This document shows, piece after piece, positions 38,517 to 45,463 of a DNA stretch of 64,000 nt (positions are counted from its first letter, which is position 1; every line of letters begins with the position of its first letter). The position numbers and the translations under genes are program-made. The notes beneath the pieces are model-generated. The model worked only from the letters and a program-made list of their open reading frames with translations, had not been told where the DNA came from and ran no database searches. Source of the stretch: Defluviimonas sp. SAOS-178_SWC (GTDB lineage Bacteria; Pseudomonadota; Alphaproteobacteria; Rhodobacterales; Rhodobacteraceae); NCBI RefSeq assembly GCF_039830135.1, contig NZ_CP156081.1, forward strand, positions 3,830,001 through 3,894,000, written 5' to 3'.

Positions 38517-38698
38517 TGGAAACGAATAGCAAAAAGATCATTGCACGTCTCCTGAACGAAGGCTTCGAACTGATCTCGCAGAAGGGATCGCATGTGAAGC
38601 TAAGAAAAGGAACACGGACGGTGATCGTTCCTCATCCGAAGCGGGACCTGCCAACCGGCACAGCCCGCAACATAGCGAAGCAAGCGGGCTGGATCTGA
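38516..38698 (+). CDS. hicA: HicA-type mRNA interferase toxin
   Basis: A 60-residue toxin with the double-stranded RNA-binding-like HicA fold. Family marks are KKIIARLLNEGFELISQKGSH with the catalytic histidine in KGSHVKLRK, and TVIVPHPKRDLPTGTARNI. It cuts mRNA when free of HicB. No ribosome site is seen before the ATG; the proposed promoter would start transcription near the ATG, suggesting a leaderless message. Toxin-first order is normal for hicAB. Too short a gene for many gene finders. Confidence 0.9.
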   Translation: METNSKKIIARLLNEGFELISQKGSHVKLRKGTRTVIVPHPKRDLPTGTARNIAKQAGWI

Positions 38699-38708
38699 TC
38701 CAGCCCGC
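38661..38708 (+). promoter_or_regulatory. Competing hairpins at the end of hicA
   Basis: A 12-base perfect inverted repeat (38684-38695 and 38697-38708) spans the hicA stop codon. Its left arm GCGGGCTG can also pair with an upstream copy of CAGCCCGC at 38661-38668, so two mutually exclusive stems are possible, like an attenuator between toxin and antitoxin genes. Confidence 0.55.
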
Positions 38709-38751
38709 GGGCACCGCGGGATGGGAAGGCGGAAAAGGAGAAGATGACTGG

Positions 38752-39141
38752 ATGAACTACTGGGCCATTGTCCATCACGATCCGGGGAGCGCATATGGAG
38801 TGAGCTTCCCGGACGTTCCCGACTGCTTCGCCGCAGCGGACGAGGAGAAGGACATCATGCGGAACGCGATCGCGGCGATCGACGACTACTTCGACGATGG
38901 CCACGCCTATCCTGAGCCTCGCGCCGTGTCGGACATCGTCAAGGGGTATGCGGAAGATCTGGCCGCCGGCGCCTTCCTGATCCATGTGCCCGTCGTGAGA
39001 CGCTCGGCAAAAACCGTGCGTGCGAACATCAGCATGGAGCAGGGACTGCTTGAGGCGATCGACGAGGCTGCCGATCGTTTGCAGATGAACCGATCGGCAT
39101 TCCTTGCACAGGCGGCGCGGCACGAGATCGAGCGCGTCTAA
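38752..39141 (+). CDS. hicB: HicB-type antitoxin
   Basis: A 129-residue antitoxin. The N-terminal partial RNase-H-like fold (YWAIVHHDPGSAYGVSFPDVPDCFAAADE) masks HicA; the C-terminal ribbon-helix-helix (RANISMEQGLLEAIDEAADR, then MNRSAFLAQAARHEI) binds DNA for autoregulation. AAGGAG lies 11 bases before the ATG. A three-codon frame (ATG ACT GGA TGA) overlaps the start. Fifty-three bases separate it from hicA, unusual for a toxin-antitoxin pair, and that gap holds a strong hairpin. Confidence 0.9.
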   Translation: MNYWAIVHHDPGSAYGVSFPDVPDCFAAADEEKDIMRNAIAAIDDYFDDGHAYPEPRAVSDIVKGYAEDLAAGAFLIHVPVVRRSAKTVRANISMEQGLLEAIDEAADRLQMNRSAFLAQAARHEIERV

Positions 39142-39162
39142 AGATCCGCGACGACAATCGGA

Positions 39163-39190
39163 GACGGGGCCGTACCATTCCGGCCCCGTC
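39163..39190 (+). terminator. Terminator-like hairpin after hicB
   Basis: A perfect 10-base stem (39163-39172 with 39181-39190, loop TACCATTC) lies 22 bases beyond the hicB stop. It is followed by ATGCTTTCG, a weak U-tract, so it may terminate inefficiently or only stabilise the message. Confidence 0.55.
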
Positions 39191-39219
39191 ATGCTTTCGT
39201 GACCCGATGGAGCGATGAC

Positions 39220-39453
39220 ATGGCGCGGTGGACCCGCAAGCGCATCAAGGGCAGCGATCCGCGCGGCGAGGACTGGTCCGTCTTTCGTGAGGGTGAGGCA
39301 GTCGGGCGCGTCTACTACGAGAAGGGCCGCAACGGGGCGCCGGATTGGTTCTGGGCCTCATGGGTGATACCCGCCGCGTCAGGCCGGTCTGAGACGCGCG
39401 AGGAGGCGCTGGAACAGGTGCGGCGGGCGGTCACGCCGAAAGATCCAGCGTAA
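39220..39453 (+). CDS. Small uncharacterised protein in phage cargo island
   Basis: A 77-residue soluble protein, basic and tryptophan-rich at its start (MARWTRKRIKGSDPRGEDWSV) with a compact beta-type pattern (VGRVYYEKGRNGAPDWFWASW) and a C-terminal helix. GGAG seven bases before the ATG at 39220 supports this start over the GTG at 39199. I do not recognise it. It overlaps the end of the convergent methyltransferase gene by 23 bases. Confidence 0.6.
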   Translation: MARWTRKRIKGSDPRGEDWSVFREGEAVGRVYYEKGRNGAPDWFWASWVIPAASGRSETREEALEQVRRAVTPKDPA

Positions 39454-40336
39454 GCGCGGAACCCCGATACTGCGGACGGTTGACCTGATTATCTCGCACA
39501 TCACTTGGGACGCGGAGGCCTTTGGAGACCACCAGCAACTCAGCACCAACTCGCTTCTCATTAAGCGAGTAGTTAATTCCAAAGGCGTATTGGCGGCGAT
39601 CTCTGTAAAGTCTGCGAATTTCTGGTGTGTCGTCGTAGGTGACTAACCAAGGCAAGCCAACCGCCAATACTTTTTCTGCGAGCGTGGCGTGGTCGTCCGG
39701 CTTGTAGAAGTTTGTGTAAAGTTCCGGCCCCTTCTTGAAGTAGGGAGGGTCGATGAACATCAGGGTGTTTTCCGGAAGTGTGGCCCCGCAGCAATCGAGG
39801 AAGTCCAAGGCGTCAGAGTTTGAGAGGTGGATCCTGTCCGCATAGCGAGAGACCCGCCTTATCCGGCGGACGAGATCATCGCGGTTGAAACGACAGTCGA
39901 TCAGGTAGTTGCCGGTCTGGTTAAGGCCGCCAATGATGCCGCCGCTGCCAATCACGCCAGACCGATTGGTCCTATTGAGGAAAAAGGCTGAGAAGCCGAG
40001 CGCTAGCGGATCGTTCAGCAACCCTGCTTTGTTGATCACCCTCTGGCGCCGCCACTCCTCGACCGTCACAGGCGTTTTCTCCACCAGATCGACAAGCGCA
40101 TCGGTCTCATTCAGCACACAATGCCAAAAGGACCATACGGCAGGGTCGATATCGTTGATGTGTATCTCGGCGACAAAGCCTCCGTAAAGCAAGGATAGGG
40201 CTAATCCGCACCCCCCAGCGTAAGGCTCGGCGTAGTGCCCACGATCAAGCTTGTTGAGGCGGAGCGTCGTCGAGACCACATTCAGCATGGATGATTTGCC
40301 GCCAGGATACCGCAGCGGTGAAGCTCCTCTAGCCAT
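39431..40336 (-). CDS. Dam-type (D12 class) DNA N6-adenine methyltransferase
   Basis: A 301-residue methyltransferase. SAM-binding motif X/I region is LRYPGGKSSML and YAEPYAGGCGLALSLL; the catalytic motif IV is MFIDPPYFKKG, diagnostic for N6-adenine transfer. FFLNRTNRSGVIGSGG is the target-recognition-proximal loop of the D12 class. The recognition sequence cannot be read from the protein; GATC is common in the class. It lies 71 bases downstream of the ParB-like gene on the same strand, so the two probably form one transcript. No restriction enzyme is seen next to it. Base composition is more AT-rich than in the late genes. Confidence 0.9.
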   Translation of the reverse strand: MARGASPLRYPGGKSSMLNVVSTTLRLNKLDRGHYAEPYAGGCGLALSLLYGGFVAEIHINDIDPAVWSFWHCVLNETDALVDLVEKTPVTVEEWRRQRVINKAGLLNDPLALGFSAFFLNRTNRSGVIGSGGIIGGLNQTGNYLIDCRFNRDDLVRRIRRVSRYADRIHLSNSDALDFLDCCGATLPENTLMFIDPPYFKKGPELYTNFYKPDDHATLAEKVLAVGLPWLVTYDDTPEIRRLYRDRRQYAFGINYSLNEKRVGAELLVVSKGLRVPSDVRDNQVNRPQYRGSALTLDLSA

Positions 40337-40407
40337 GCCATAACCCCTTTCCCTTTCGTGTTTTCAAGGAGTTCTACCAAGCCTGGTTCTGCTCGGCCAG
40401 AACTTTC

Positions 40408-41688
40408 TCAGGGTTTGCTGGCTGCGGCCTCGATGCATTTCAGGATCACGGGTTTCAGCACGCTCAAATCATTGTTGACTTGGTCACCGTTGAATGTCGC
40501 CGCGAGAGCCTCATGCTTCGTAGAGTTACCATAGTCTTGGGTGCGCGTGAGGGCAGACCTAATCGCAGTCCTGATGGTCTTTCCGGTCAATCCATACCCC
40601 TCTAAGCGATTGTTGCTGAGGAAGCTGTCGAAGCTCGTGCCGTCATGGCGGCCAGCGCAGGCTGTCAAAGTCTCCATGAAGGCCCACACGCCGATGCAAA
40701 CCAGGGGAGTGTGACCTTCCAATTCAACGGTACAGATCGAGTGGTATAGGCTTTCAAGCTTATGGTTTCCGTAGGCCTTCAATGCCGAAGCGATCTCGTC
40801 GGCGTACTGGATATGACGCACCTTCTCGGGTTTCCGAGGGGTTTTTCTGGTGCGTTTTCGCGGCTTCGTGCCGTCACCATTTGACGCAAGCGACTCGGGC
40901 TCAGTCCGCGTCGCAGTGACGCCTGGCAATGATCCCAAAGGGCGAGCGTACTCGATGATCTTGGGTTTGTTCATTCGCGAGTTGACGACCTTGCCCTCAA
41001 CCAGATCGCGGATAAAACGCCGTGCGATGGTGTCAAATTCGGCCTTGGGCCGCGTTCTGGCGAGGTCTTCAGGGTTCGCTTGGTCGAGGCCCATCGCCTC
41101 ACGAAAGACGTCAATGCCTAGGAACCTCTGAACGGTTGTCAGCTTGCCCTTGCGTTCCTCGGACGAGATAAGACCTTCATGTTGGGCATAGTCGAGAAAG
41201 GCTTGTGCGACCTTGTTCTTGTTGCTCCCGCTGTATCTCTGCGACTGCTCAGCGTTCCATGCCTTGCGGCCTCTTCCGTCGTACGCTCCGTTGTGCATTC
41301 GTTCAAGCCAAGGGCGCACTTCTTCGTCATTGTCGAAGACGACGGCCGCGAAGCTCTTGGGCGGTCTTCGTTGTGCGGCAAGAGTGGAAAAGCCCTTGCG
41401 AAGACGCGCTGGCGCGCGGTCGGGATCGGCCAGCAGCTTCAAAGCACATAAGCGCCGGTTGCCCTCGGCCATCGTGTATGCGTCTTTCTGTCCCTTAACG
41501 GGAACCAGCGCCACGCGCTCAAGCGGGTTAAGGCCTATATGGGCGATATCGCGCGCCAACGACCATACATCCTCTTTGTCGCAAAGGTATTCGATAACTT
41601 CGTCTTCGGTCGCTAGGTCAACATGGCGGGGGTTTGTTAGGTCAAGGAAAATGCGCCCGATTGGAACCGGATCAGCGAGAATACGCAT
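40408..41688 (-). CDS. ParB-domain protein with unknown C-terminal domain
   Basis: A 426-residue protein. Residues 1 to about 100 form a ParB/Srx-type N-domain with the signature E75-G-N-R-R79 in YTMAEGNRRLCALKLL; this fold binds CTP or ATP in ParB and acts as a nuclease in some phage proteins. Residues 150-250 look like helical DNA-binding material, a Lys/Arg-rich linker (274-290) follows, and 291-426 is a helical domain I do not recognise, with GNSTKHEAL near 387. No partition ParA partner exists here, so plasmid-style segregation is unlikely. It sits upstream of a Dam-type methyltransferase in what looks like a two-gene unit. Confidence 0.75.
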   Translation of the reverse strand: MRILADPVPIGRIFLDLTNPRHVDLATEDEVIEYLCDKEDVWSLARDIAHIGLNPLERVALVPVKGQKDAYTMAEGNRRLCALKLLADPDRAPARLRKGFSTLAAQRRPPKSFAAVVFDNDEEVRPWLERMHNGAYDGRGRKAWNAEQSQRYSGSNKNKVAQAFLDYAQHEGLISSEERKGKLTTVQRFLGIDVFREAMGLDQANPEDLARTRPKAEFDTIARRFIRDLVEGKVVNSRMNKPKIIEYARPLGSLPGVTATRTEPESLASNGDGTKPRKRTRKTPRKPEKVRHIQYADEIASALKAYGNHKLESLYHSICTVELEGHTPLVCIGVWAFMETLTACAGRHDGTSFDSFLSNNRLEGYGLTGKTIRTAIRSALTRTQDYGNSTKHEALAATFNGDQVNNDLSVLKPVILKCIEAAASKP

Positions 41689-41839
41689 AGGTCATGGCCT
41701 CATTTCAATGCCGAGCGTTCAATGCCCAAGCTCAGTTCAAAGGAGGCTTGAAGATTGGCCGATAAACCACAGGTTGACAAGTTCAAGGAAGCCGCCTGCG
41801 CCCTTGATTGTGACGACGACGAAGGTTTTGCAGCGCCGT

Positions 41840-42100
41840 CTACTGCACGCCCGCCTTCGCCTCGGCATCGGTCAGGATAGTGTCGATCGCCACGATCTTG
41901 CCGTTCGCGCGGTCCAGAGCCTCGTCATAGTCGGTCAGGAGGAGCGCCACGCCCTTGAGAGTGTCCGTCTCGCGCGCAGGCACCACCTCCGGCGCCCGAA
42001 GATCGGCGGGCACCTCCGGCACCACATACCGCGTCTCAACGCGGGGCGACGTGCCGCAGGCGGCCAAGATGAGCGATAAACCAATCAGGCACGGGCGCAT
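41840..42100 (-). CDS. Outer-membrane spanin lipoprotein (Rz1-like)
   Basis: An 86-residue lipoprotein. The signal MRPCLIGLSLILAAC ends in a lipobox LAAC. The mature part is short and predicted helical (LKGVALLLTDYDEALDRANG), suited to meet the Rz partner in the periplasm. GGGGAG precedes the ATG at 42100. Its first 65 bases lie inside the end of the Rz-like gene in another frame, the classic overlapping spanin layout. It is the last gene of the lysis cassette. Confidence 0.8.
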   Translation of the reverse strand: MRPCLIGLSLILAACGTSPRVETRYVVPEVPADLRAPEVVPARETDTLKGVALLLTDYDEALDRANGKIVAIDTILTDAEAKAGVQ

Positions 42101-42356
42101 CGTTCTCCCCTTTTTCAATGGCGTTTCGGATCGCGTCGTATTCGGCGGCCTTGTCGGCCTGCCGGGCGGCCTCGGCGCGGGCCACATCGCGCGCCAGGGC
42201 GGCTTGGGCGGCAATGTCGGCCTGAACCCGCGCCTCGCGCACGAGCGCGGCCACATCGGCCGCCAGGGCGGCATTGGCGTCCCGTAGGTGCGCGACATAC
42301 CAGACGCCAGCTCCGCCGATGAGGACGGCCGCGACGAAGGCGTAGAGGCGGGCCAT
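42036..42356 (-). CDS. Inner-membrane spanin (Rz-like)
   Basis: A 106-residue protein with one N-terminal membrane helix (MARLYAFVAAVLIGGAGVWY) followed by an alanine-rich coiled coil (ANAALAADVAALVREARVQA and onward) reaching into the periplasm. With the overlapping lipoprotein it should form the spanin that fuses inner and outer membranes at the end of lysis. The ATG overlaps the preceding gene's stop as TGATG. Confidence 0.82.
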   Translation of the reverse strand: MARLYAFVAAVLIGGAGVWYVAHLRDANAALAADVAALVREARVQADIAAQAALARDVARAEAARQADKAAEYDAIRNAIEKGENDAPVPDWFIAHLGRLRHVAPR

Positions 42357-42646
42357 CACCGATCCCCCACCTTGATCTTGTGCAGCTCCGTCAGGTTGTG
42401 GTCGACCACCTTCGCCATGACGACGATGATGAGCCAGATCGCCCACCCGTAGCCGAAATGGGCCAGGGCGATTCCCGCCGCCATCGCCCCGGCGTATTTG
42501 ATCGCGCCCCATGCGTTGCCGGCCGCCGCCATGATCGAGGCGACGATGCCGTTCAGCTCGCGCCCGCCCGCGCGCAGGATCTTGGTCGTCAGGGCGATGT
42601 CCCAGATCTGGAAAGCCGCGAGGACGAATAGGGAAAAGCCGGTCAT
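42356..42646 (-). CDS. Small membrane protein of the lysis cassette, DUF5658-like
   Basis: A 96-residue protein with three hydrophobic stretches and the pattern FQIWDIALTTKILRAGGRELNG, which recalls DUF5658 proteins (D-x3-T ... GG-x-E-x-N). It lies between endolysin and spanin genes with stop/start overlaps on both sides. It might be a holin, antiholin or accessory factor; I cannot decide. Confidence 0.7.
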   Translation of the reverse strand: MTGFSLFVLAAFQIWDIALTTKILRAGGRELNGIVASIMAAAGNAWGAIKYAGAMAAGIALAHFGYGWAIWLIIVVMAKVVDHNLTELHKIKVGDR

Positions 42647-43116
42647 GCGATCACCTCGTAGTGCGGGCCATCGGGGAAATCGCGGCCGGGGTGACGCTCG
42701 TTGTAGTCGAGCCCTTCCTGCTTGAGCGCGAGGGCCAGCATCCCCAGATCGGTGACATGCGGCGCCAGGTCGTTCATCGGCCGGTCCCAGACGCAGCCCC
42801 ACCGGATCTTCACGTCCAGTTCACGTGCGGCCGTCAGCATGGCGGCGGCGATGTCGTAGATCGGCACCCACCACCAGCGCGGCTTGCCGTCGATCCACGG
42901 CACCAGATCGACCGCCTTCCCTTCCAGATGCTTGGAACGCATGGTCTTCGACGTGCCGGCCGCCACGTAGCGGCGTTGCTCTTCGACCGAGCGGATGCCG
43001 TCATGCACCGTGAAATCGGTCTTGGTGATCTGGATCGCACGCTCGACGACGCGGACGAGATCGGGATGGACATCGGCCAGCTCGGCGCGGCTCCTTGATC
43101 CGAGGAAATAGGTCAT
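42643..43116 (-). CDS. Phage endolysin, M15 zinc peptidase
   Basis: A 157-residue VanY/M15-type peptidase, probably L-alanyl-D-glutamate or D-Ala-D-Ala endopeptidase, which cuts peptidoglycan cross-bridges. Zinc ligands are H63 and D70 in SKHLEGKAVDL and H152 in DGPHYEV. There is no signal peptide, so release depends on a holin, consistent with the neighbouring small membrane proteins. Its stop overlaps the next start (ATGA). Confidence 0.9.
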   Translation of the reverse strand: MTYFLGSRSRAELADVHPDLVRVVERAIQITKTDFTVHDGIRSVEEQRRYVAAGTSKTMRSKHLEGKAVDLVPWIDGKPRWWWVPIYDIAAAMLTAARELDVKIRWGCVWDRPMNDLAPHVTDLGMLALALKQEGLDYNERHPGRDFPDGPHYEVIA

Positions 43117-43123
43117 CTCTGCC

Positions 43124-43273
43124 TCACGGGATCTGCGGAGCGAGGCACGACGCCACGCCCCAGGTGATGAGAAAGACGGCCACGGTCAGCACGGCGCCGA
43201 CGCGCATTACGTGCCAGAAGTCCTTGCACGGGCTGACCGGATCGCGGCGGATGTCCTTAAGAGCCATCTTCAT
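43124..43273 (-). CDS. 49-residue single-span membrane protein in lysis cassette
   Basis: The ATG at 43273 follows GGGAGGT at good spacing. The protein has a basic N-terminus (MKMALKDIRRDP) and one membrane helix (VGAVLTVAVFLITWGVASCL). It overlaps the end of the holin-like gene by 17 bases and ends eight bases before the endolysin start. Size and place suit a holin regulator, but that is inference. Confidence 0.65.
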   Translation of the reverse strand: MKMALKDIRRDPVSPCKDFWHVMRVGAVLTVAVFLITWGVASCLAPQIP

Positions 43274-43601
43274 TGCGGACCTCCCTTGTCGCGCGGCCCA
43301 TGACACGCTCGACCAGGGCCACAGCAATCAGGCCGACGACGAAAGCGGACGCGGTCAGCACGCCAAGCGCGGCTCCGCCCACCTCGGCCAGCTCGGGAAG
43401 CACCTTGGAGAGGATGTGCGGGCTGATCGTGCCAAGCCCGAATGCCACCGCGACACCGACCGTCACGACGCGCACCGTCTCCTTCCACGGCTTCCTGGTA
43501 ACGAGGGCATTCACTAGCCCGCCAAGCCCCCCGAAGAAGGCGATGGCTTGACCGAGGGGCGAGAAGACCTCGCCCCAGACGTTCGGATTATCCGGTGGCA
43601 T
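43257..43601 (-). CDS. Holin-like protein
   Basis: A 114-residue protein with three predicted membrane helices (around GQAIAFFGGLGGLVNALV, VVTVGVAVAFGLGTI and ALGVLTASAFVVGLIAVALV) and charged ends. As first gene of the lysis cassette, before an endolysin without signal peptide, it is the best holin candidate. The start at 43601 has AAGGGGAAG upstream; the longer frame to 43808 lies inside the tail-spike gene. Confidence 0.75.
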   Translation of the reverse strand: MPPDNPNVWGEVFSPLGQAIAFFGGLGGLVNALVTRKPWKETVRVVTVGVAVAFGLGTISPHILSKVLPELAEVGGAALGVLTASAFVVGLIAVALVERVMGRATREVRNEDGS

Positions 43602-43669
43602 TCGCTTCCCCTTCTTCCTTCCCTTTCGTGGCCGGGCCAGCCTTTGAGGCCAGCCCGAGCCGGTTTCGC

Positions 43670-45070
43670 TCACCAGATCCGCGCGGGGCGGATAATCGGC
43701 TTGGAGTAGTTCGGCGCGACGTTGCCGCTCTGGACGAGGTTCGAGGCGAGCCCGAACTTCTCCGCCTCGTTGTTGCGGACGTAGCCGGAGCCGTTCGCGT
43801 CGATCCACGGGTAGCGGTTCGGGTTAGGCGAATCCGCGTGATGCACCCGGTTCCCTTCCACCTCCATGTTCGAGGCCCGGTTGATCTTGATCCCGTTGCC
43901 GGTGGACGAGGTGACGAGGTTCCGTTTCACCGAAACCCGGTCATAGGGGCCATTGTGGAAGCTGACACCTTGCAGCGCGGCCCTGAGCGGGTTCGCCGGG
44001 TTCGTGATCCACTCCATGAAGATGTTATCCTCAACCGTGATATCGGTGAGGGTCGCCCCGACGAGGAAGCTCTGGAATGCGTCGGCATGGTTGTCATCGA
44101 CCTGGAAGGCATCGCCCGAGAAGTTGCCGATCGTGCGCTGCCGGTGATTGGTGGAGCGGTAGGAGTCGCCGCAATAGCCCTCGATATGGTTGCCCACCAT
44201 TTCCGAATCGACGCCGCCGAGGCCGAAGCCGAAGCGAACGCCAATCGCCATGCAGTTGCGGATCGCGGAATTGGCTCCCCCGAGGAGCGCACCGCCCAGA
44301 AGCTCGTTAAGCCAGCGCGCCTGGTTCCAAACAGGGTAGTCGTCACTGTCAGGCGCCGCCCGGAACAGAATGCCGTCGAGAACGATGCCGGGATTGTTGC
44401 CATAGGAGGTGATCCCGTACTCCTTGATGGTCACGGAGGTATCCGGGCCATCGGTCCAGACCGCCAGATCGCGAAGGGTGATGTTCTTCGCGTTGCCGAA
44501 GGTGATCCGCTGGAAGTGCGCGGAGCGTGGTCGCTCGGAAATGATCGTGATCGGGCTGGCCGGGTTCACGCCATTGAAGGCGAAGTTGCCGTATTCGGTG
44601 CCGGCCAGGACGATGGTTTCGCCGGCCGGCAACGCGCGGGCCTTGGCGTCAAGTTCGTTCGCATCGAAGGCGCGATAGGTGCCGGTCTGAGGAGGGGCCG
44701 GGGGCGGTGTTGAGCCGCCGCCGCCGGAGACCGTATCATTCCCGCCCGGAGCGGTATCCTCGCCAGCCGGCGGATCGTCCGGCGCAGGCTCGTCTGGCTG
44801 TTCCGGGCCGGGTTCCTCCACGGGAGGATCGGCCGGTTCCTCGGGATCCGCCGGAGGATCGGTGGGCTCGTCTGTCGCAACATCGAGGTCGCCGATCGAC
44901 TTCGCCCGCATCGTCACGAGGTAGTCGCCGACCCCTACCGCCTCGATCGACGCGACCGAGGTCAGGAACAGGATGCCGTGGGTCTTGTCGTAGACGGTGG
45001 AGCGCAGCCCATCAGCAGGAGCGACGTCGGGGTTGTAGTCGTAGCGGGGGTCGATCTTGTCGAGTGTCAT
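43670..45070 (-). CDS. Right-handed beta-helix tail protein (tail-spike-like)
   Basis: A 466-residue protein in three parts: an N-terminal adaptor (1 to about 65), a linker made almost wholly of Pro, Glu, Asp and Gly (about 67-130), and a C-terminal beta-helix (about 135-466) with pectate-lyase-like coils such as ITLRDLAVW, SEMVGNHIEGY, ITVEDNIFMEW and NMEVEGNRVHHA. Such folds often bind or cleave surface polysaccharide. It lies at the end of the tail module, as expected for a receptor-binding protein. Whether it is an active lyase or hydrolase is unknown. Confidence 0.8.
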   Translation of the reverse strand: MTLDKIDPRYDYNPDVAPADGLRSTVYDKTHGILFLTSVASIEAVGVGDYLVTMRAKSIGDLDVATDEPTDPPADPEEPADPPVEEPGPEQPDEPAPDDPPAGEDTAPGGNDTVSGGGGSTPPPAPPQTGTYRAFDANELDAKARALPAGETIVLAGTEYGNFAFNGVNPASPITIISERPRSAHFQRITFGNAKNITLRDLAVWTDGPDTSVTIKEYGITSYGNNPGIVLDGILFRAAPDSDDYPVWNQARWLNELLGGALLGGANSAIRNCMAIGVRFGFGLGGVDSEMVGNHIEGYCGDSYRSTNHRQRTIGNFSGDAFQVDDNHADAFQSFLVGATLTDITVEDNIFMEWITNPANPLRAALQGVSFHNGPYDRVSVKRNLVTSSTGNGIKINRASNMEVEGNRVHHADSPNPNRYPWIDANGSGYVRNNEAEKFGLASNLVQSGNVAPNYSKPIIRPARIW

Positions 45071-45082
45071 CTGCTGTCCTCC

Positions 45083-45463
45083 TCAGAATGCCGGCTGGAT
45101 GTTGATATCGAGATAGCCGAGGCCCGGCTTTCTCACCGGGCCCGCCGGCAGGGTGTATTCAAAGAGACCCTCGAACGCCCCCGGCACATCGGCATCGGAA
45201 TCGCCCGCGTTCGGCCGGTAGATCAGGACACCGTCGGCGGGTGTGAAGCTCCTGATGGATCCGTCCGGCAACGTGTAAGTTCCGTTTCCGACTTCAGCGG
45301 TCTTGCGGGAGAATTTCACGGCACCCGTCGCCCGCAACCGCATCGAGAAAAAAGCGGCCGTCGCGTCGGTCAGATCCACCTTTTCCCCCATCTCGTCCAA
45401 GGCCTGGAATACCCAGGCTTCGCCGTAACTTCCCTGCGTCACGTAGAGTGCTGGCCTGCTCAA
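45083..45463 (-). CDS. Phage tail/baseplate-associated protein, BppU-like N-domain
   Basis: A 126-residue beta-rich protein. The pattern GEAWVFQALDEMGEKVDLTDAT followed by FFSMR and the later strands resembles the small N-terminal domains of baseplate upper proteins of siphophages. Its ATG overlaps the stop of the LamG-repeat gene. Function assigned by resemblance and place only. Confidence 0.6.
   Translation of the reverse strand: MSRPALYVTQGSYGEAWVFQALDEMGEKVDLTDATAAFFSMRLRATGAVKFSRKTAEVGNGTYTLPDGSIRSFTPADGVLIYRPNAGDSDADVPGAFEGLFEYTLPAGPVRKPGLGYLDINIQPAF

Noticed and set aside
38744..38755. Three-codon reading frame overlapping the hicB start as a regulatory leader peptide
   Set aside because: ATG ACT GGA TGA could arise by chance; nothing else supports it.
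40408..41688. Plasmid or chromosome partition ParB
   Set aside because: No ParA gene or parS-like site nearby, and the region is within a prophage next to a methyltransferase; only the N-domain is ParB-like.
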